This document shows, piece by piece, positions 48,589 through 57,817 of a stretch of DNA of 64,000 nucleotides. Position 1 is the stretch's first letter, and each line of letters begins with the position of its first letter. The stretch is from NCBI RefSeq assembly GCF_003121625.1, contig NZ_QDDJ01000002.1, forward strand, positions 287,513 through 351,512. The letters are read 5' to 3'. This DNA is from Ornithinimicrobium cavernae. GTDB lineage: Bacteria > Actinomycetota > Actinomycetes > Actinomycetales > Dermatophilaceae. The notes below the pieces were generated by a model. It searched no databases, had not been told where the DNA came from, and worked only from the letters and a program-made list of their open reading frames with translations. The position numbers and the translations under genes are program-made.

Positions 48589-49680
48589 GACCGCCGCAAA
48601 GGCCTCGGTGAGCAGCCGCTCGTCGGGACCGTCCAGTCGCTGGGTCGAGCCCACTCCCGAGAGCACGATGAAGCGCAGCGTCGTCCCGCGGGCCTTCTTG
48701 TCCCGCGCCATGGCGCTGCGCAGCGCCTCCCAGTCGCTGCCGGCATAGCTGGTCGGCAGTCCGACGGAGCCCAGGACGGACCGGTGCCGTTCCAGGACGG
48801 CCGGGTCCAGCACACCGGACCGTACGGCCAGCTCCGCGGCGAAGACCATGCCGACCGCGACCGCGTCACCGTGGCGCCACCGGTAGTCCTCGACCTGCTC
48901 GATCGCGTGGGCGAAGGTGTGCCCATAGTTGAGGATCTCGCGGATCCCGGCCTCCGTGAGGTCGTTCTCCACCACGTCCGCCTTGACCTCGACGGCCCGG
49001 GCGATCAGCTCGCCCAGGACCGGCGCGGCCGGGTCGCAGGCGGCAGCGGGGTCGGCCTCGATGAGGTCGAGGATGACCGGGTCGGCGATGAAGCCGCACT
49101 TGATGACCTCGGCCAGGCCGGAGACCAGGTCGGGTCGGGACATCGACGCCATCCAGGCCGGGTCGCACAGCACCGCCCGCGGCTCGTGGAAGGCGCCAAC
49201 CAGGTTCTTGCCCTCGGCGGTGTTGATGCCGGTCTTGCCGCCGACCGCCGCGTCCACGACGCCGAGCAGCGAGGTGGGCAGCTGGACCACGTCGACGCCA
49301 CGCAGCCAGCTGGCGGCCACAAAACCCGCGAGGTCGGTCGCGGCGCCACCACCGACGCCGACAACCAGGTCGTCCCTGGTGAATCCCGCCTGTCCCAGGG
49401 CGCCCCAGGCTCCGGCGAGCACGCTGACGTCCTTGGCCGCCTCGGCGTCCGGCACCTCGTGCGTGAAGGGTGCACCGCCGGCGGCCCGGACCCGCTCCAC
49501 CACCTCGTCGACGAGAGCGGCCCGTCCGGGCTGGTGGATGACCATCACCCGTCGTCCACCGCCGACGTGCTCACCCAGCCGCGCCAGGGCGTCGGGGCCG
49601 ATGTGCACGGCATAGCGCCCACCGACCGAGATGGTCCGTATGCCGGAGGCTCCCCCTGACCGTTCGTCGGCGGCTGTCAC
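48574..49680 (-). CDS. aroB: 3-dehydroquinate synthase
   Basis: 368 residues. It converts DAHP to 3-dehydroquinate with NAD and a divalent metal. Signatures are VGVGGGAATDLAGFVAASWL (NAD loop), LLGVVDAAVGGKTGINTAEG, the metal ligand His in LNYGHTFAHAIEQ, and the Glu in LAEVIKCGFI. The last residues are encoded by the edge of the 23-bp repeat array. The start is GTG, overlapping the aroK stop as GTGA. Confidence 0.96.
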   Translation of the reverse strand: MTAADERSGGASGIRTISVGGRYAVHIGPDALARLGEHVGGGRRVMVIHQPGRAALVDEVVERVRAAGGAPFTHEVPDAEAAKDVSVLAGAWGALGQAGFTRDDLVVGVGGGAATDLAGFVAASWLRGVDVVQLPTSLLGVVDAAVGGKTGINTAEGKNLVGAFHEPRAVLCDPAWMASMSRPDLVSGLAEVIKCGFIADPVILDLIEADPAAACDPAAPVLGELIARAVEVKADVVENDLTEAGIREILNYGHTFAHAIEQVEDYRWRHGDAVAVGMVFAAELAVRSGVLDPAVLERHRSVLGSVGLPTSYAGSDWEALRSAMARDKKARGTTLRFIVLSGVGSTQRLDGPDERLLTEAFAAVTTAG

Positions 49681-50192
49681 AACTGGTCCAGGGCCTGGAC
49701 GAGGCTGTCGACGACCTCCGCCGGTGTGCGGCCCGCCGTGTCCACGCGGACCGTGCTCACCGCCTCGTAGACCGGGCGCCGGGCCTGCATGAGCCGGTTC
49801 CAGGAGGCGCGCGGGTTGACGGCGAGCAACGGCCGGGACCCGTCGAAACCGACTCGCCCGGCGGCGTCGGCGATCCCGACGTCGAGGAAGGCGACCCGCT
49901 GTCCGGCCAGTGCCTCCTGCACGGCGGCGTCCAGCACGGCACCGCCGCCGAGGGCGAGCACGCCGCCACCGTGCTGCAGTGCCCGGAGCACCGTCTCGCG
50001 CTCGATCACGCGGAAAGCGGCCTCCCCGTCATCGAGGAAGATGTCGGAGATCGACCGGCCCTGTGCCTCCTCGATGAGGGCGTCCGTGTCGCGGAACGCG
50101 GTGCCCCAGCGCTGGGCGAGCAGGGCCCCGACGGTCGACTTGCCGGCGCCGGGAGGGCCGATCAGCACGGCGCGCGGGTGCTCCACGGTCAC
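49677..50192 (-). CDS. aroK: Shikimate kinase
   Basis: 171 residues from a GTG at 50192 overlapping the aroC stop. P-loop [11 protein letters not shown], shikimate-binding FRDTDALIE, and the glycine-rich [14 protein letters not shown] are standard, followed by the lid Arg in [18 protein letters not shown]. It phosphorylates shikimate. The open frame extends 67 codons upstream as a shadow of aroC. Confidence 0.95.
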   Translation of the reverse strand: MTVEHPRAVLIGPPGAGKSTVGALLAQRWGTAFRDTDALIEEAQGRSISDIFLDDGEAAFRVIERETVLRALQHGGGVLALGGGAVLDAAVQEALAGQRVAFLDVGIADAAGRVGFDGSRPLLAVNPRASWNRLMQARRPVYEAVSTVRVDTAGRTPAEVVDSLVQALDQL

Positions 50193-51478
50193 GCGTCGGT
50201 CCCCTCGCCCGTGGCCGGCTCGTCGACCTCGGAGGCGGTGCCGCCCATCAGCCTGGGGATCGCGGCGAGGTAGGACCTGACGTTGCGGCTCACCTCGGTG
50301 ACCGAGTCCCCGCCGAACTTCTCCAGGACGGCCTCGGCCAGGACGAGGGCCACCATCGCCTCGGCAACGACACCTGCCGCGGGCACGGCGCACACGTCCG
50401 AGCGCTGGTGGATGGCGGTGGCCGGCTCCCCCGTCGCCACGTCGATGGTCTGCAAGGCGCGCGGCACGGTGCTGATCGGCTTCATCGCGGCGCGCACCCG
50501 CAGCACCTCACCGGTGCTCATGCCCCCCTCGGTGCCGCCCGAGCGCAGGGTCTGGCGGTGCACCGCCCCGGCCTTGTCCCGGACGATCTCGTCATGGGCC
50601 TGGCTGCCGCGACGGGCCGCGGTGCGGAACCCCTCACCGACCTCGACCCCCTTGATCGCCTGGATCCCCATGAGGGCACCCGCGAGGCGGGCGTCCAGCC
50701 TGCGGTCCCAGTGCGTGTAGGACCCGAGCCCCGGCGGGACCCCCCACGCCAGCACCTCGACGACGCCGCCCAAGGTGTCGCCGTCCTTCTTGGCGGCGTC
50801 GATCTCGGCCACCATGGCCGCCGACAGGTCCGCGTCGAGCGTGCGGACCGGGTCGGCGTCGAGACGGTCCACGTCCTCGGGGCGTGGCAGGCTCACGGCC
50901 TCCGGGGCGTCCCGGTCGCTGTGGACGCCCGGCACCGAGCCGATCGCGACGGTGTGGCTGACCAGTCGGATACCGACGGCCTGCTCGAGGAAGGCGGCGG
51001 CCACCGCACCGAGCGCCACACGTGCGGCGGTCTCGCGGGCGCTGGCCCGCTCCAGCACCGGACGCGCCTCCTCAAAGCCGTACTTCTGCATCCCCACCAG
51101 GTCGGCGTGACCCGGTCGGGGCCGGGTGAGCGCCTTGTTGCGGGCGATCTCCTGGGGGGCGCCGACGTCGCTGGCGCGCTCGAGGTCGCTGCGGTCCACC
51201 GGCTCGGGGTTCATGACGGCGGTCCACTTGGCCCACTCGGAGTTGCCGATCTGCAGCGCGACGGGGCTCCCCAGCGTCAGGCCGTGCCGCATCCCGCCCT
51301 GGAAGGACAGCTGGTCGGCCTCGAACGACATCCGCGCGCCCCGGCCGTAGCCCAGCCTGCGCCGGGCCAGCGCCCCCTCCACCGCAGCCCTCTCGACCCG
51401 CACCCCGGCGGGGAGTCCCTCGAGAATCGCGGTGAGAGCGGGACCGTGCGACTCACCTGCAGTCAACCAGCGCAGCAT
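50189..51478 (-). CDS. aroC: Chorismate synthase
   Basis: 429 residues. It makes chorismate from EPSP with reduced FMN. Signatures: [52 protein letters not shown], and the [13 protein letters not shown] and [15 protein letters not shown] segments. A 12-residue acidic tail overhangs the usual end. CAAGAT 6 nt before the ATG may be a weak leaderless -10. Confidence 0.97.
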   Translation of the reverse strand: MLRWLTAGESHGPALTAILEGLPAGVRVERAAVEGALARRRLGYGRGARMSFEADQLSFQGGMRHGLTLGSPVALQIGNSEWAKWTAVMNPEPVDRSDLERASDVGAPQEIARNKALTRPRPGHADLVGMQKYGFEEARPVLERASARETAARVALGAVAAAFLEQAVGIRLVSHTVAIGSVPGVHSDRDAPEAVSLPRPEDVDRLDADPVRTLDADLSAAMVAEIDAAKKDGDTLGGVVEVLAWGVPPGLGSYTHWDRRLDARLAGALMGIQAIKGVEVGEGFRTAARRGSQAHDEIVRDKAGAVHRQTLRSGGTEGGMSTGEVLRVRAAMKPISTVPRALQTIDVATGEPATAIHQRSDVCAVPAAGVVAEAMVALVLAEAVLEKFGGDSVTEVSRNVRSYLAAIPRLMGGTASEVDEPATGEGTDA

Positions 51479-51497
51479 GGCGGCATCTTGTCACGCC

Positions 51498-52247
51498 TCA
51501 GAAGAGCGCCGACAACGCGCCCGGCGCGGTCAGCACCCCGAGCATCGCCCCGACCATCATCGGCGGGCCGTAGGCCAGATCGCCGGTGCGGCCGACGCGG
51601 CGCGTCACCAGGAGGAACACCGCGAAGAGCCCACCGACCAGGAAGCCCGCGTACATCCCGACGAGCACGGTCTGCCAACCGAACCAGCCCAGGCCCATCC
51701 CGAGCAGCGCCGCGAGCTTGACGTCGCCCAGCCCGACCGCCAGGGACCCCCGCGCGAGCGAGAGCAGCGCGAGCGCGAGGTAGGCCAGGCCGCACGCGAG
51801 CCCGGCCAGGACGACACGCCCCATCGCGCCCCACTCGGCGCCGATGAGGCCGGCGACCAGCAGGCCGGTGAGCAGGGTCCCCATCGAGGGCCACATCAGC
51901 CGGTCCGGCAGGCGGTGCACGTCGAAGTCCATCGCCGCCAGACAGACGCAGGACAGGGCGACGACCAGCAGCGTCAGGAGCACGATGCCGCGGACCGCCC
52001 AGGCGTACGGCGAGTCGACGCCCGGGTCGTCACCACCGGACTGGGCCGGCCCCGTCAGCAGCACGCGCCACGCCAGCACCCCCCAGGCGATCGCCAGCGA
52101 CGGCACGACCCACCAGCGTGACCCCGGGATCGGCAGCTCCTCCTCGTCCGGCTTGCGATAGGTCACCCAGCGCAGCCAGCGGGCCACCGGCAGACCGACC
52201 AGCACCCCCGCCCCGGCCAGGAGCCAGGGCACCACCTCGACGGTCAC
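51498..52247 (-). CDS. Prepilin peptidase (A24 family), short form
   Basis: 249 residues, about seven hydrophobic helices. The two aspartyl protease Asp lie in AAMDFDVHRLPDRL (about 104-117) and GLGDVKLAALLG (172-183, GxGD motif). It would cleave type IV pilin-like leader peptides at the membrane. The Cys-rich N-terminal methylase segment of full-length PilD is absent. No pilin or pil genes are nearby; location between aroE and aroC is common in actinobacteria. The GTG overlaps the aroE stop as GTGA. Confidence 0.9.
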   Translation of the reverse strand: MTVEVVPWLLAGAGVLVGLPVARWLRWVTYRKPDEEELPIPGSRWWVVPSLAIAWGVLAWRVLLTGPAQSGGDDPGVDSPYAWAVRGIVLLTLLVVALSCVCLAAMDFDVHRLPDRLMWPSMGTLLTGLLVAGLIGAEWGAMGRVVLAGLACGLAYLALALLSLARGSLAVGLGDVKLAALLGMGLGWFGWQTVLVGMYAGFLVGGLFAVFLLVTRRVGRTGDLAYGPPMMVGAMLGVLTAPGALSALF

Positions 52248-53074
52248 TGGCGGGACTCCCCCGCCGCGGCCAGGGCGGCACGCAGGGCAGCGGCCATCGC
52301 CTCGACCGGCGCCTCGAGCCCGGTCATCAGCCGCACCTGGCGCACAGCCTGGTGCAGCAGCATCGCATCACCCCTGGTCACGCTCACCCCCTGGCTCTCC
52401 CAGTCGGTCGCCCACGGGGTGGGCCACCCGGCATACACCACATCACACACCACCGCACCGGACGGCAGCACCCACCCCGCCACGTCGGGAGTGGCGCCCG
52501 ACGGCACCGTGCTGACGACGACCTCGGGTGTGCCCCACCGGCCCGGCCCCTCGGCATACCGACAGGTCCTGGCCGCCATGCCGAGCCGTTCGGCGAGGTC
52601 GAGCGCACCCGGACGGACCTGGTCGCGCACCAGCAGCGTCACCTCACGCACGCCGAACCGGCTCAGCGTGAGGAGCGTCGAGCGGGCCGTGGCACCCGAC
52701 CCCACGACGGCGGCCGCGGACGCGTTGCCGAGCCCGGCCCCGCGCAGGGCCTGCTCCAGCCCGTAGACATCGGTGTTCTCGGCCCGCCAGCCCCCGTCCG
52801 TGCGCAGGAGGGTGTTGGCGCCACCGACGAGCCGGGCCTCCTCGCCCACCTCCGCCCCGAGCGCTAGCGCCTCCTCCTTCAGCGGCATGGTGACGGCCAG
52901 ACCGACCCAGTCTCCGGGCAGCCGTTCCACGTATGCCGCGAGCTCACCGGCCGCGACCTGGTCCCGGTGGAAGGACCACCCCTCCAGTCCCAGGGCGTCG
53001 TAGGCGGCCCGGTGCAGGACCGGTGACATCGAGTGCGTGATCGGGGAGCCGACCACGCCAGCGCGCCAGGTCAT
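52244..53074 (-). CDS. aroE: Shikimate dehydrogenase
   Basis: 276 residues. Substrate binding is at GVVGSPITHSMSPVLHRAAY, the catalytic Lys in AVTMPLKEEALAL, and Asn/Asp at GGANTLLR and ENTDVYGLEQAL. The NADP loop VVGSGATARSTLLTL is GxGAT-type. It reduces 3-dehydroshikimate to shikimate. It ends 4 bp into the prepilin peptidase gene and starts 3 bp after mltG. Confidence 0.95.
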   Translation of the reverse strand: MTWRAGVVGSPITHSMSPVLHRAAYDALGLEGWSFHRDQVAAGELAAYVERLPGDWVGLAVTMPLKEEALALGAEVGEEARLVGGANTLLRTDGGWRAENTDVYGLEQALRGAGLGNASAAAVVGSGATARSTLLTLSRFGVREVTLLVRDQVRPGALDLAERLGMAARTCRYAEGPGRWGTPEVVVSTVPSGATPDVAGWVLPSGAVVCDVVYAGWPTPWATDWESQGVSVTRGDAMLLHQAVRQVRLMTGLEAPVEAMAAALRAALAAAGESRQ

Positions 53075-53077
53075 CGG

Positions 53078-54424
53078 TCAGCAGCGATCCGGGTTGTCAC
53101 GGCACCACTGCTGGAACTCGGCCTCGTACTGCTGGTGCTCCTCGTAGGTCTCGGTGAAGACCGTCTCACCCGTGTCGGGGTTGACCGTGACGAAGTACTC
53201 CCAGTCGCCCTCGGCCGGGTTCATCGCGGCCTCGATCGCTGCGGCGCCGGGGCTGTTGATCGGACCCGGCGGCAGGCCACCGTGCAGGTAGGTGTTGTAG
53301 GGACTCTCGTCGGCGCGCTGCTCCTCGGTGGTGCCGGCGCGCCCGCGCTCCTGGTGGATGTAGTGGATCGTGGAGTCCATCTGCAGGCGGCCGTCGGTCT
53401 CCGAGCCCTCCTGGAGGCGGTTCTCCACGACCCGGGCGATCTTGGGCAGGTCCTCGGCGAACAACCCCTCGGCCTGCACGATGCTCGCCTTGATGATGGT
53501 CTCGCGCATCTCCTCCTCGGCCAGGCCGAGCTCCTCGTAGCGCCGCGTCCCGAGGTCGATCATGGCCTGCAGCTGCTCCGCGGGTGTCGCGTTCGGGCTG
53601 AACTCGTAGGTGTCGGGGAACAGGAAGCCCTCCAGCTCGCCGTTGGCGGCCTCGGGCAGGTCCAGGGACTCGGGCTCGACGGCCTCGTAGTCCGCCACCT
53701 CGTTGCCGGTGGCGTCGGCGAGTGTCGCGAACACCTCGGCCTTCCACAGTCCCTCGCGGATCGTGACGCCCGCGACCTGTCGGGACGCCGGGTCGACCAG
53801 CCGGTCCAGCGCCGCGGCCGCGCTCATCTCCTTGGCCAGGAGGTAGGTGCCCGGCTGGATGCCGGTGGACCGCGGGTCGGCGGCGGCCGTGTTCGCGAAC
53901 GCCTCCGCGGACGCCACGACACCGGCGTCGAAGAGGATCTGGCCGATCTGCCCGCCGGCCGCACCCTGCGGGATCTCGACCGTCACCTCACCGGTGCCGG
54001 TGCCCTCGAAGTCCTCCGGGGCCGAGCTGCCGAAGGACAGGTCCGGGATCATGCCCCGGACGGCGTTGAAGCCGACGATCCCGCCGACGAGGACGACCGC
54101 CGCCGCCACGACGATCGCGCCGATCCGCAGCAGCGGGTTGTGGTGCCGCACCGCGCGGCGCGGGCGGTAGCTCTCGTCGTGCTCGTCGTGGACGCCCTCG
54201 GACAGCACGTGGTCGGCCAGGGAGGCGTCGTGCTCGTCCTCCGGGTAGCGCTCGTCGTGGTGGTAGGTGTCACCCCGTGCCACGTCATACTCGGCGGGGT
54301 CCACCTCGTCGTGAGCGGCGTCGGAACGCACCTCGCCGGGGCCGGGCTCGCCGAGCAGGTCCTCGGCGTGCACCTCGCCCTGCTTGTCCTCACCAGCCCA
54401 ATCGTCCGCCTGGGGTCGGCTCAT
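53078..54424 (-). CDS. mltG: Endolytic murein transglycosylase MltG
   Basis: 448 residues. A long acidic, His-rich cytoplasmic N-terminus (1-95) precedes one membrane helix (about 97-121, LLRIGAIVVAAAVVLVGGI). A LysM-like subdomain and the YceG catalytic domain follow, with FLFPDTYEF, the catalytic Glu in IIKASIVQAEG, and LQMDSTIHYI with SPYNTYLHGGLPPGPINSPG. It cleaves nascent glycan strands to set their length. The C-terminus ends in Cys, WCRDNPDRC. Confidence 0.95.
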   Translation of the reverse strand: MSRPQADDWAGEDKQGEVHAEDLLGEPGPGEVRSDAAHDEVDPAEYDVARGDTYHHDERYPEDEHDASLADHVLSEGVHDEHDESYRPRRAVRHHNPLLRIGAIVVAAAVVLVGGIVGFNAVRGMIPDLSFGSSAPEDFEGTGTGEVTVEIPQGAAGGQIGQILFDAGVVASAEAFANTAAADPRSTGIQPGTYLLAKEMSAAAALDRLVDPASRQVAGVTIREGLWKAEVFATLADATGNEVADYEAVEPESLDLPEAANGELEGFLFPDTYEFSPNATPAEQLQAMIDLGTRRYEELGLAEEEMRETIIKASIVQAEGLFAEDLPKIARVVENRLQEGSETDGRLQMDSTIHYIHQERGRAGTTEEQRADESPYNTYLHGGLPPGPINSPGAAAIEAAMNPAEGDWEYFVTVNPDTGETVFTETYEEHQQYEAEFQQWCRDNPDRC

Positions 54425-54942
54425 GGTTGGGTTCCTTCGCTCTTCGTCCGAGACCGCCTCGCCCTGGGCTTGCGGCCCCCGAGTGTCTCACCGGCGGGGC
54501 GTCCGGTGTTTCGTTCGCTGTCTAGTGCAGCCTGCAGTATGACGACCGCTGCAGCCTGGTCGACACGCGCCCGGTGCTGTCGCCCTGGCACACCGCTGGC
54601 GTGCAGGGCGCGGTGCGCGTCCACCGTGGACAGCCTTTCATCGACCAGTCGCACCGGGATACCGCCGAGGCGACGGTGCAACGCAGAAGCGTAGTCCCGG
54701 ATCGCTTGTGCGGCCACACCTTCCGTGCCGGCCAGCGTGCGTGGCAGGCCGACGACGACCTCCAGGACCTCACGCTCGCGAGCCTCGGTGACGATCTCGT
54801 CGAGGTCACTCAGCCCCGCGCGGTCGCGCCGCAGCGTCGCCACGGGCGTGGCCAGGATCCCCGCAGGGTCGCTCGCCGCCAGGCCGACCCGGGCGTCACC
54901 GACGTCCACACCGAGGCGCACGCCGGGTCGAACGGGCGGCAC
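54421..54942 (-). CDS. ruvX: Holliday junction resolvase-like protein RuvX (YqgF)
   Basis: 173 residues if read from the GTG at 54942. The RNase H-like fold is seen in RLGVDVGDARVGLAASDPAG, VVVGLPRTLAGTEGVAAQAI, VRLVDERLSTVDAHRAL and DQAAAVVILQAAL. It is implicated in 16S rRNA 5' processing and junction resolution. The frame stays open upstream to a TTG at 55131 inside alaS. The extra 63 residues would be Asp/Ser/Arg/Gly repeats (GRDSSGDAGRDS). Which start is used cannot be settled from sequence. It overlaps mltG by 4 bp. Confidence 0.88.
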   Translation of the reverse strand: MPPVRPGVRLGVDVGDARVGLAASDPAGILATPVATLRRDRAGLSDLDEIVTEAREREVLEVVVGLPRTLAGTEGVAAQAIRDYASALHRRLGGIPVRLVDERLSTVDAHRALHASGVPGRQHRARVDQAAAVVILQAALDSERNTGRPAGETLGGRKPRARRSRTKSEGTQP

Positions 54943-55117
54943 CGACGGGGCCGCGGGCGGGTCCTGCGGCGCGTCCGCAGAGGAGTCGCGCCGCGGACCC
55001 TCGGGGCCGGTCTCCCCCGCCCGGCGGGCGGCACCGTCACCCAGGAGCCCGCGCGGGGTGGAGTCACGCCCCGCGTCCCCGGAGGAGTCCCGCCCGGGGT
55101 CCGCGGAGAACGACGTC

Positions 55118-57784
55118 TCAGGCGCTACCAAGGGCCTGCTCGATCTGGGTGAGGGCCTCCGCGATCCGAGACGCGTCCTGTCCCCCACCCTGGGCCAGGT
55201 CGTCCTTGCCCCCACCGCCACCGCCGAGGGTCTGCGCGGCGACCTTGACCAGCTGCCCGGCCTTGAGACCACGGCCCCGCGCCGCCTCGTTCGTGGCGAT
55301 GACGATGACCGGACGGTCGTTGACCGCGGACGCGGCGGCCACCACCGCGGGGCGCTCCTCGCCGAGGCGCGCCCGCAGGTCGGTCACCAGCCGGCGCAGG
55401 TCGTCTCCGGACACGCCGACACCGGCGTCGTGGCCCAGCCAGGTGATGCCGTTGACGTCCTTGGCGGAGGCGACCAGCCCGGCCGCGTCCGACATCACGG
55501 CCGCCTGCCGCATGGTCGCGATCTCCTTCTCCGCCTCCTTCAGGCGCGCCAGCACCTGGGCGATCCGGTCGGTCAGCTGCTCGGGACGCACGCCGACGAG
55601 CCCGGAGAGCTCGCTGACCAGGGCACGCTCACGGCCGAGGAAGCGCAGGGCGTCCATGCCCACCAGCGCCTCGATCCGCCGTGAGCCGGAGCCGACCGAG
55701 GACTCACCGGTCAGGGTGAGGGCACCGATCTGGCTGGAGTGGCGCACGTGCGTGCCGCCACAGAGCTCGCGGGACCACGGCCCGCCGATCTCGACGACCC
55801 GCACCTGCTCGTCGTAGGTCTCGCCGAACAGTGCCAGCGCACCGGCGGCCCGCGCCTCCGGCAGCGTCATGTAGGCCGCGGCCACCGGCAGGTCCTGGCG
55901 CAGCGCCAGGTTGGCGACCTCCTCGATCTCCGAGCGCGTCTCCGGCGAGAGCGAGGAGTTCCAGGCGAAGTCGAGGCGCAGGTAGCCGGGCTTGTTGTAG
56001 GAACCGCTCTGCAGGGCCGTGGGGCCGAGCACCTGGCGCAGCGCCGCGTGGACGACGTGCGTCCCGGAGTGCGCCTGGCACGCCTGGACGCGCCACTCGG
56101 GGTCGACCTGGGCGTTGACGCCGGCGCCCTCCGTGAGCTCGCCCGACTCGACCTCGACCGTGTGCACGATCAGCCCCTTGACCGGGCGCTGGACATCGCG
56201 GACGCGCAGGACCGTCCCGGAGGAGGTCTCGATGATGCCCTCGTCCGCGACCTGGCCACCGGACTCGGCGTAGAACGGCGTGCGGTCCAGCACGAGCATG
56301 CCGCGCTGGCCCTGGCTGAGCGCGGGGACCCGCTGCCCGTCGACCACCAGACCCCGCACGGAGGCCTCGCTGGTCAGCGTCTCGTAGGCGAGGAACTCCG
56401 TGGGGCCCTGGTCGCGCAGCTCGCGCCAGACCTCGGTGGAGGCATGGCCGGACTTCTTTGCCTTCGCGTCGGCCTTGGCCCGCTCGCGCTGCTCGCTCAT
56501 CAGCCGGGTGAAGCCCTCGCGGTCCACGTCCAGCCCCTGCTCGGCCGCCATCTCGAGGGTGAGGTCGATGGGGAAGCCGTACGTGTCGTGCAGCGCGAAG
56601 GCCTGGTCGCCCGCGAGAGTGCTCTGGCCGGCCTCCTTGGCCCGCCCGACGGCAAGGTCAAGGATCGTGGTGCCCGAGGCGAGGGTGCGACGGAAGGCGT
56701 CCTCCTCGGCATACGCGATCTGGCTGATGCGGCCGAAGTCGGCCTCGAGCTCGGGGTAGGAGGCCTTCATGACGTCCTTGCTGACCGGCAGCAGCTCGGG
56801 CAGGGCCCGGTCCTGCACACCGAGCAGGCGCATGGAGCGCACGGCACGGCGCAGCAGCCGGCGCAGGACGTAGCCGCGCCCCTCGTTGCCGGGCGTGACG
56901 CCGTCGGACATGAGCATCAGGCCGGAGCGCACGTGGTCGGCCACGACACGGAACCGCACGTCGTCGCCGGCGTCCGTTCCGTAGGAGCGGCCCGAGAGGT
57001 CCTCGGCACGCTCGATGACGGGGTAGACCTCGTCGATCTCGTAGAGGTTGTCCACGCCCTGCAGCAGGTAGGCGACACGTTCCAGGCCCATGCCGGTGTC
57101 GATGTTCTTGCTGGGCAGCTCGCCGGCGATGTCGAAGTCGACCTTGGAGCGGACGGTGGAGAGCACCTCCTGCATGAAGACGAGGTTCCAGATCTCCAGG
57201 TAACGGTCCTCGTCCACCGCGGGTCCGCCGTCGGGTCCGTGCTCCGGCCCGCGGTCGATGTAGATCTCGCTGCAGGGGCCGCCCGGGCCCGGCACACCCA
57301 TGTTCCAGTAGTTGTCCGCGAGGCCGCGCCGCTGGATGCGCTCGCTGGGGAGCCCGATGACCCGCGCCCAGATGTCGGCGGCCTCGTCATCGCCCTCGAG
57401 CACCGTTGCCCACACGGTGTCGGGGTCGAAGCCCAGCCCACCCTCCTGCTGGGAGCCGGTGATCAGCTGCCAGGCGTAGCTGATGGCCCCCTCCTTGAAG
57501 TAGTCACCGAAGGAGAAGTTGCCGTTCATCTGGAAGAACGTGCCGTGGCGGGTGGTCTTGCCGACCTCCTCGATGTCGAGCGTCCGCACGCACTTCTGCA
57601 CGGAGGTGGCGCGGTCCCACGGCGGGGTCTGCTGCCCCAGGAAGTAGGGCTTGAACGGGACCATGCCGGCGTTGACGAACAGCAGGTTCGGGTCGTCGTA
57701 CACCAGGGGTGCGCTGGGCACCACGGTGTGGCCAGTGCCTTCGAAGAAGGACAGCCAACGGCGGCGGATCTCGGCGGTTTCCAT
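55118..57784 (-). CDS. alaS: Alanyl-tRNA synthetase
   Basis: 888 residues. The class II catalytic core begins METAEIRRRWLSFFEGTGHT. The editing domain has the zinc-binding HSGTHVVHAALRQVLG and CGGTHVRHSSQIG. A C-Ala domain with the glycine loop GGGGGGKDDLAQGGGQD closes it. It charges tRNA-Ala and clears mischarged Ser/Gly. GAGGAG stands 3 nt before the ATG, so this gene has a leader. It lies 33 bp after rarA. Confidence 0.98.
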   Translation of the reverse strand: METAEIRRRWLSFFEGTGHTVVPSAPLVYDDPNLLFVNAGMVPFKPYFLGQQTPPWDRATSVQKCVRTLDIEEVGKTTRHGTFFQMNGNFSFGDYFKEGAISYAWQLITGSQQEGGLGFDPDTVWATVLEGDDEAADIWARVIGLPSERIQRRGLADNYWNMGVPGPGGPCSEIYIDRGPEHGPDGGPAVDEDRYLEIWNLVFMQEVLSTVRSKVDFDIAGELPSKNIDTGMGLERVAYLLQGVDNLYEIDEVYPVIERAEDLSGRSYGTDAGDDVRFRVVADHVRSGLMLMSDGVTPGNEGRGYVLRRLLRRAVRSMRLLGVQDRALPELLPVSKDVMKASYPELEADFGRISQIAYAEEDAFRRTLASGTTILDLAVGRAKEAGQSTLAGDQAFALHDTYGFPIDLTLEMAAEQGLDVDREGFTRLMSEQRERAKADAKAKKSGHASTEVWRELRDQGPTEFLAYETLTSEASVRGLVVDGQRVPALSQGQRGMLVLDRTPFYAESGGQVADEGIIETSSGTVLRVRDVQRPVKGLIVHTVEVESGELTEGAGVNAQVDPEWRVQACQAHSGTHVVHAALRQVLGPTALQSGSYNKPGYLRLDFAWNSSLSPETRSEIEEVANLALRQDLPVAAAYMTLPEARAAGALALFGETYDEQVRVVEIGGPWSRELCGGTHVRHSSQIGALTLTGESSVGSGSRRIEALVGMDALRFLGRERALVSELSGLVGVRPEQLTDRIAQVLARLKEAEKEIATMRQAAVMSDAAGLVASAKDVNGITWLGHDAGVGVSGDDLRRLVTDLRARLGEERPAVVAAASAVNDRPVIVIATNEAARGRGLKAGQLVKVAAQTLGGGGGGKDDLAQGGGQDASRIAEALTQIEQALGSA

Positions 57785-57817
57785 GGGCTCCTCGTCGTTC
57801 AGGGGGGACGCTGCACT

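Noticed and set aside
54943..55272. Full-length 283-codon ruvX from 55272
   Set aside because: The first part is antisense-like low-complexity sequence inside alaS coding, read in another frame; the long version is not supported.
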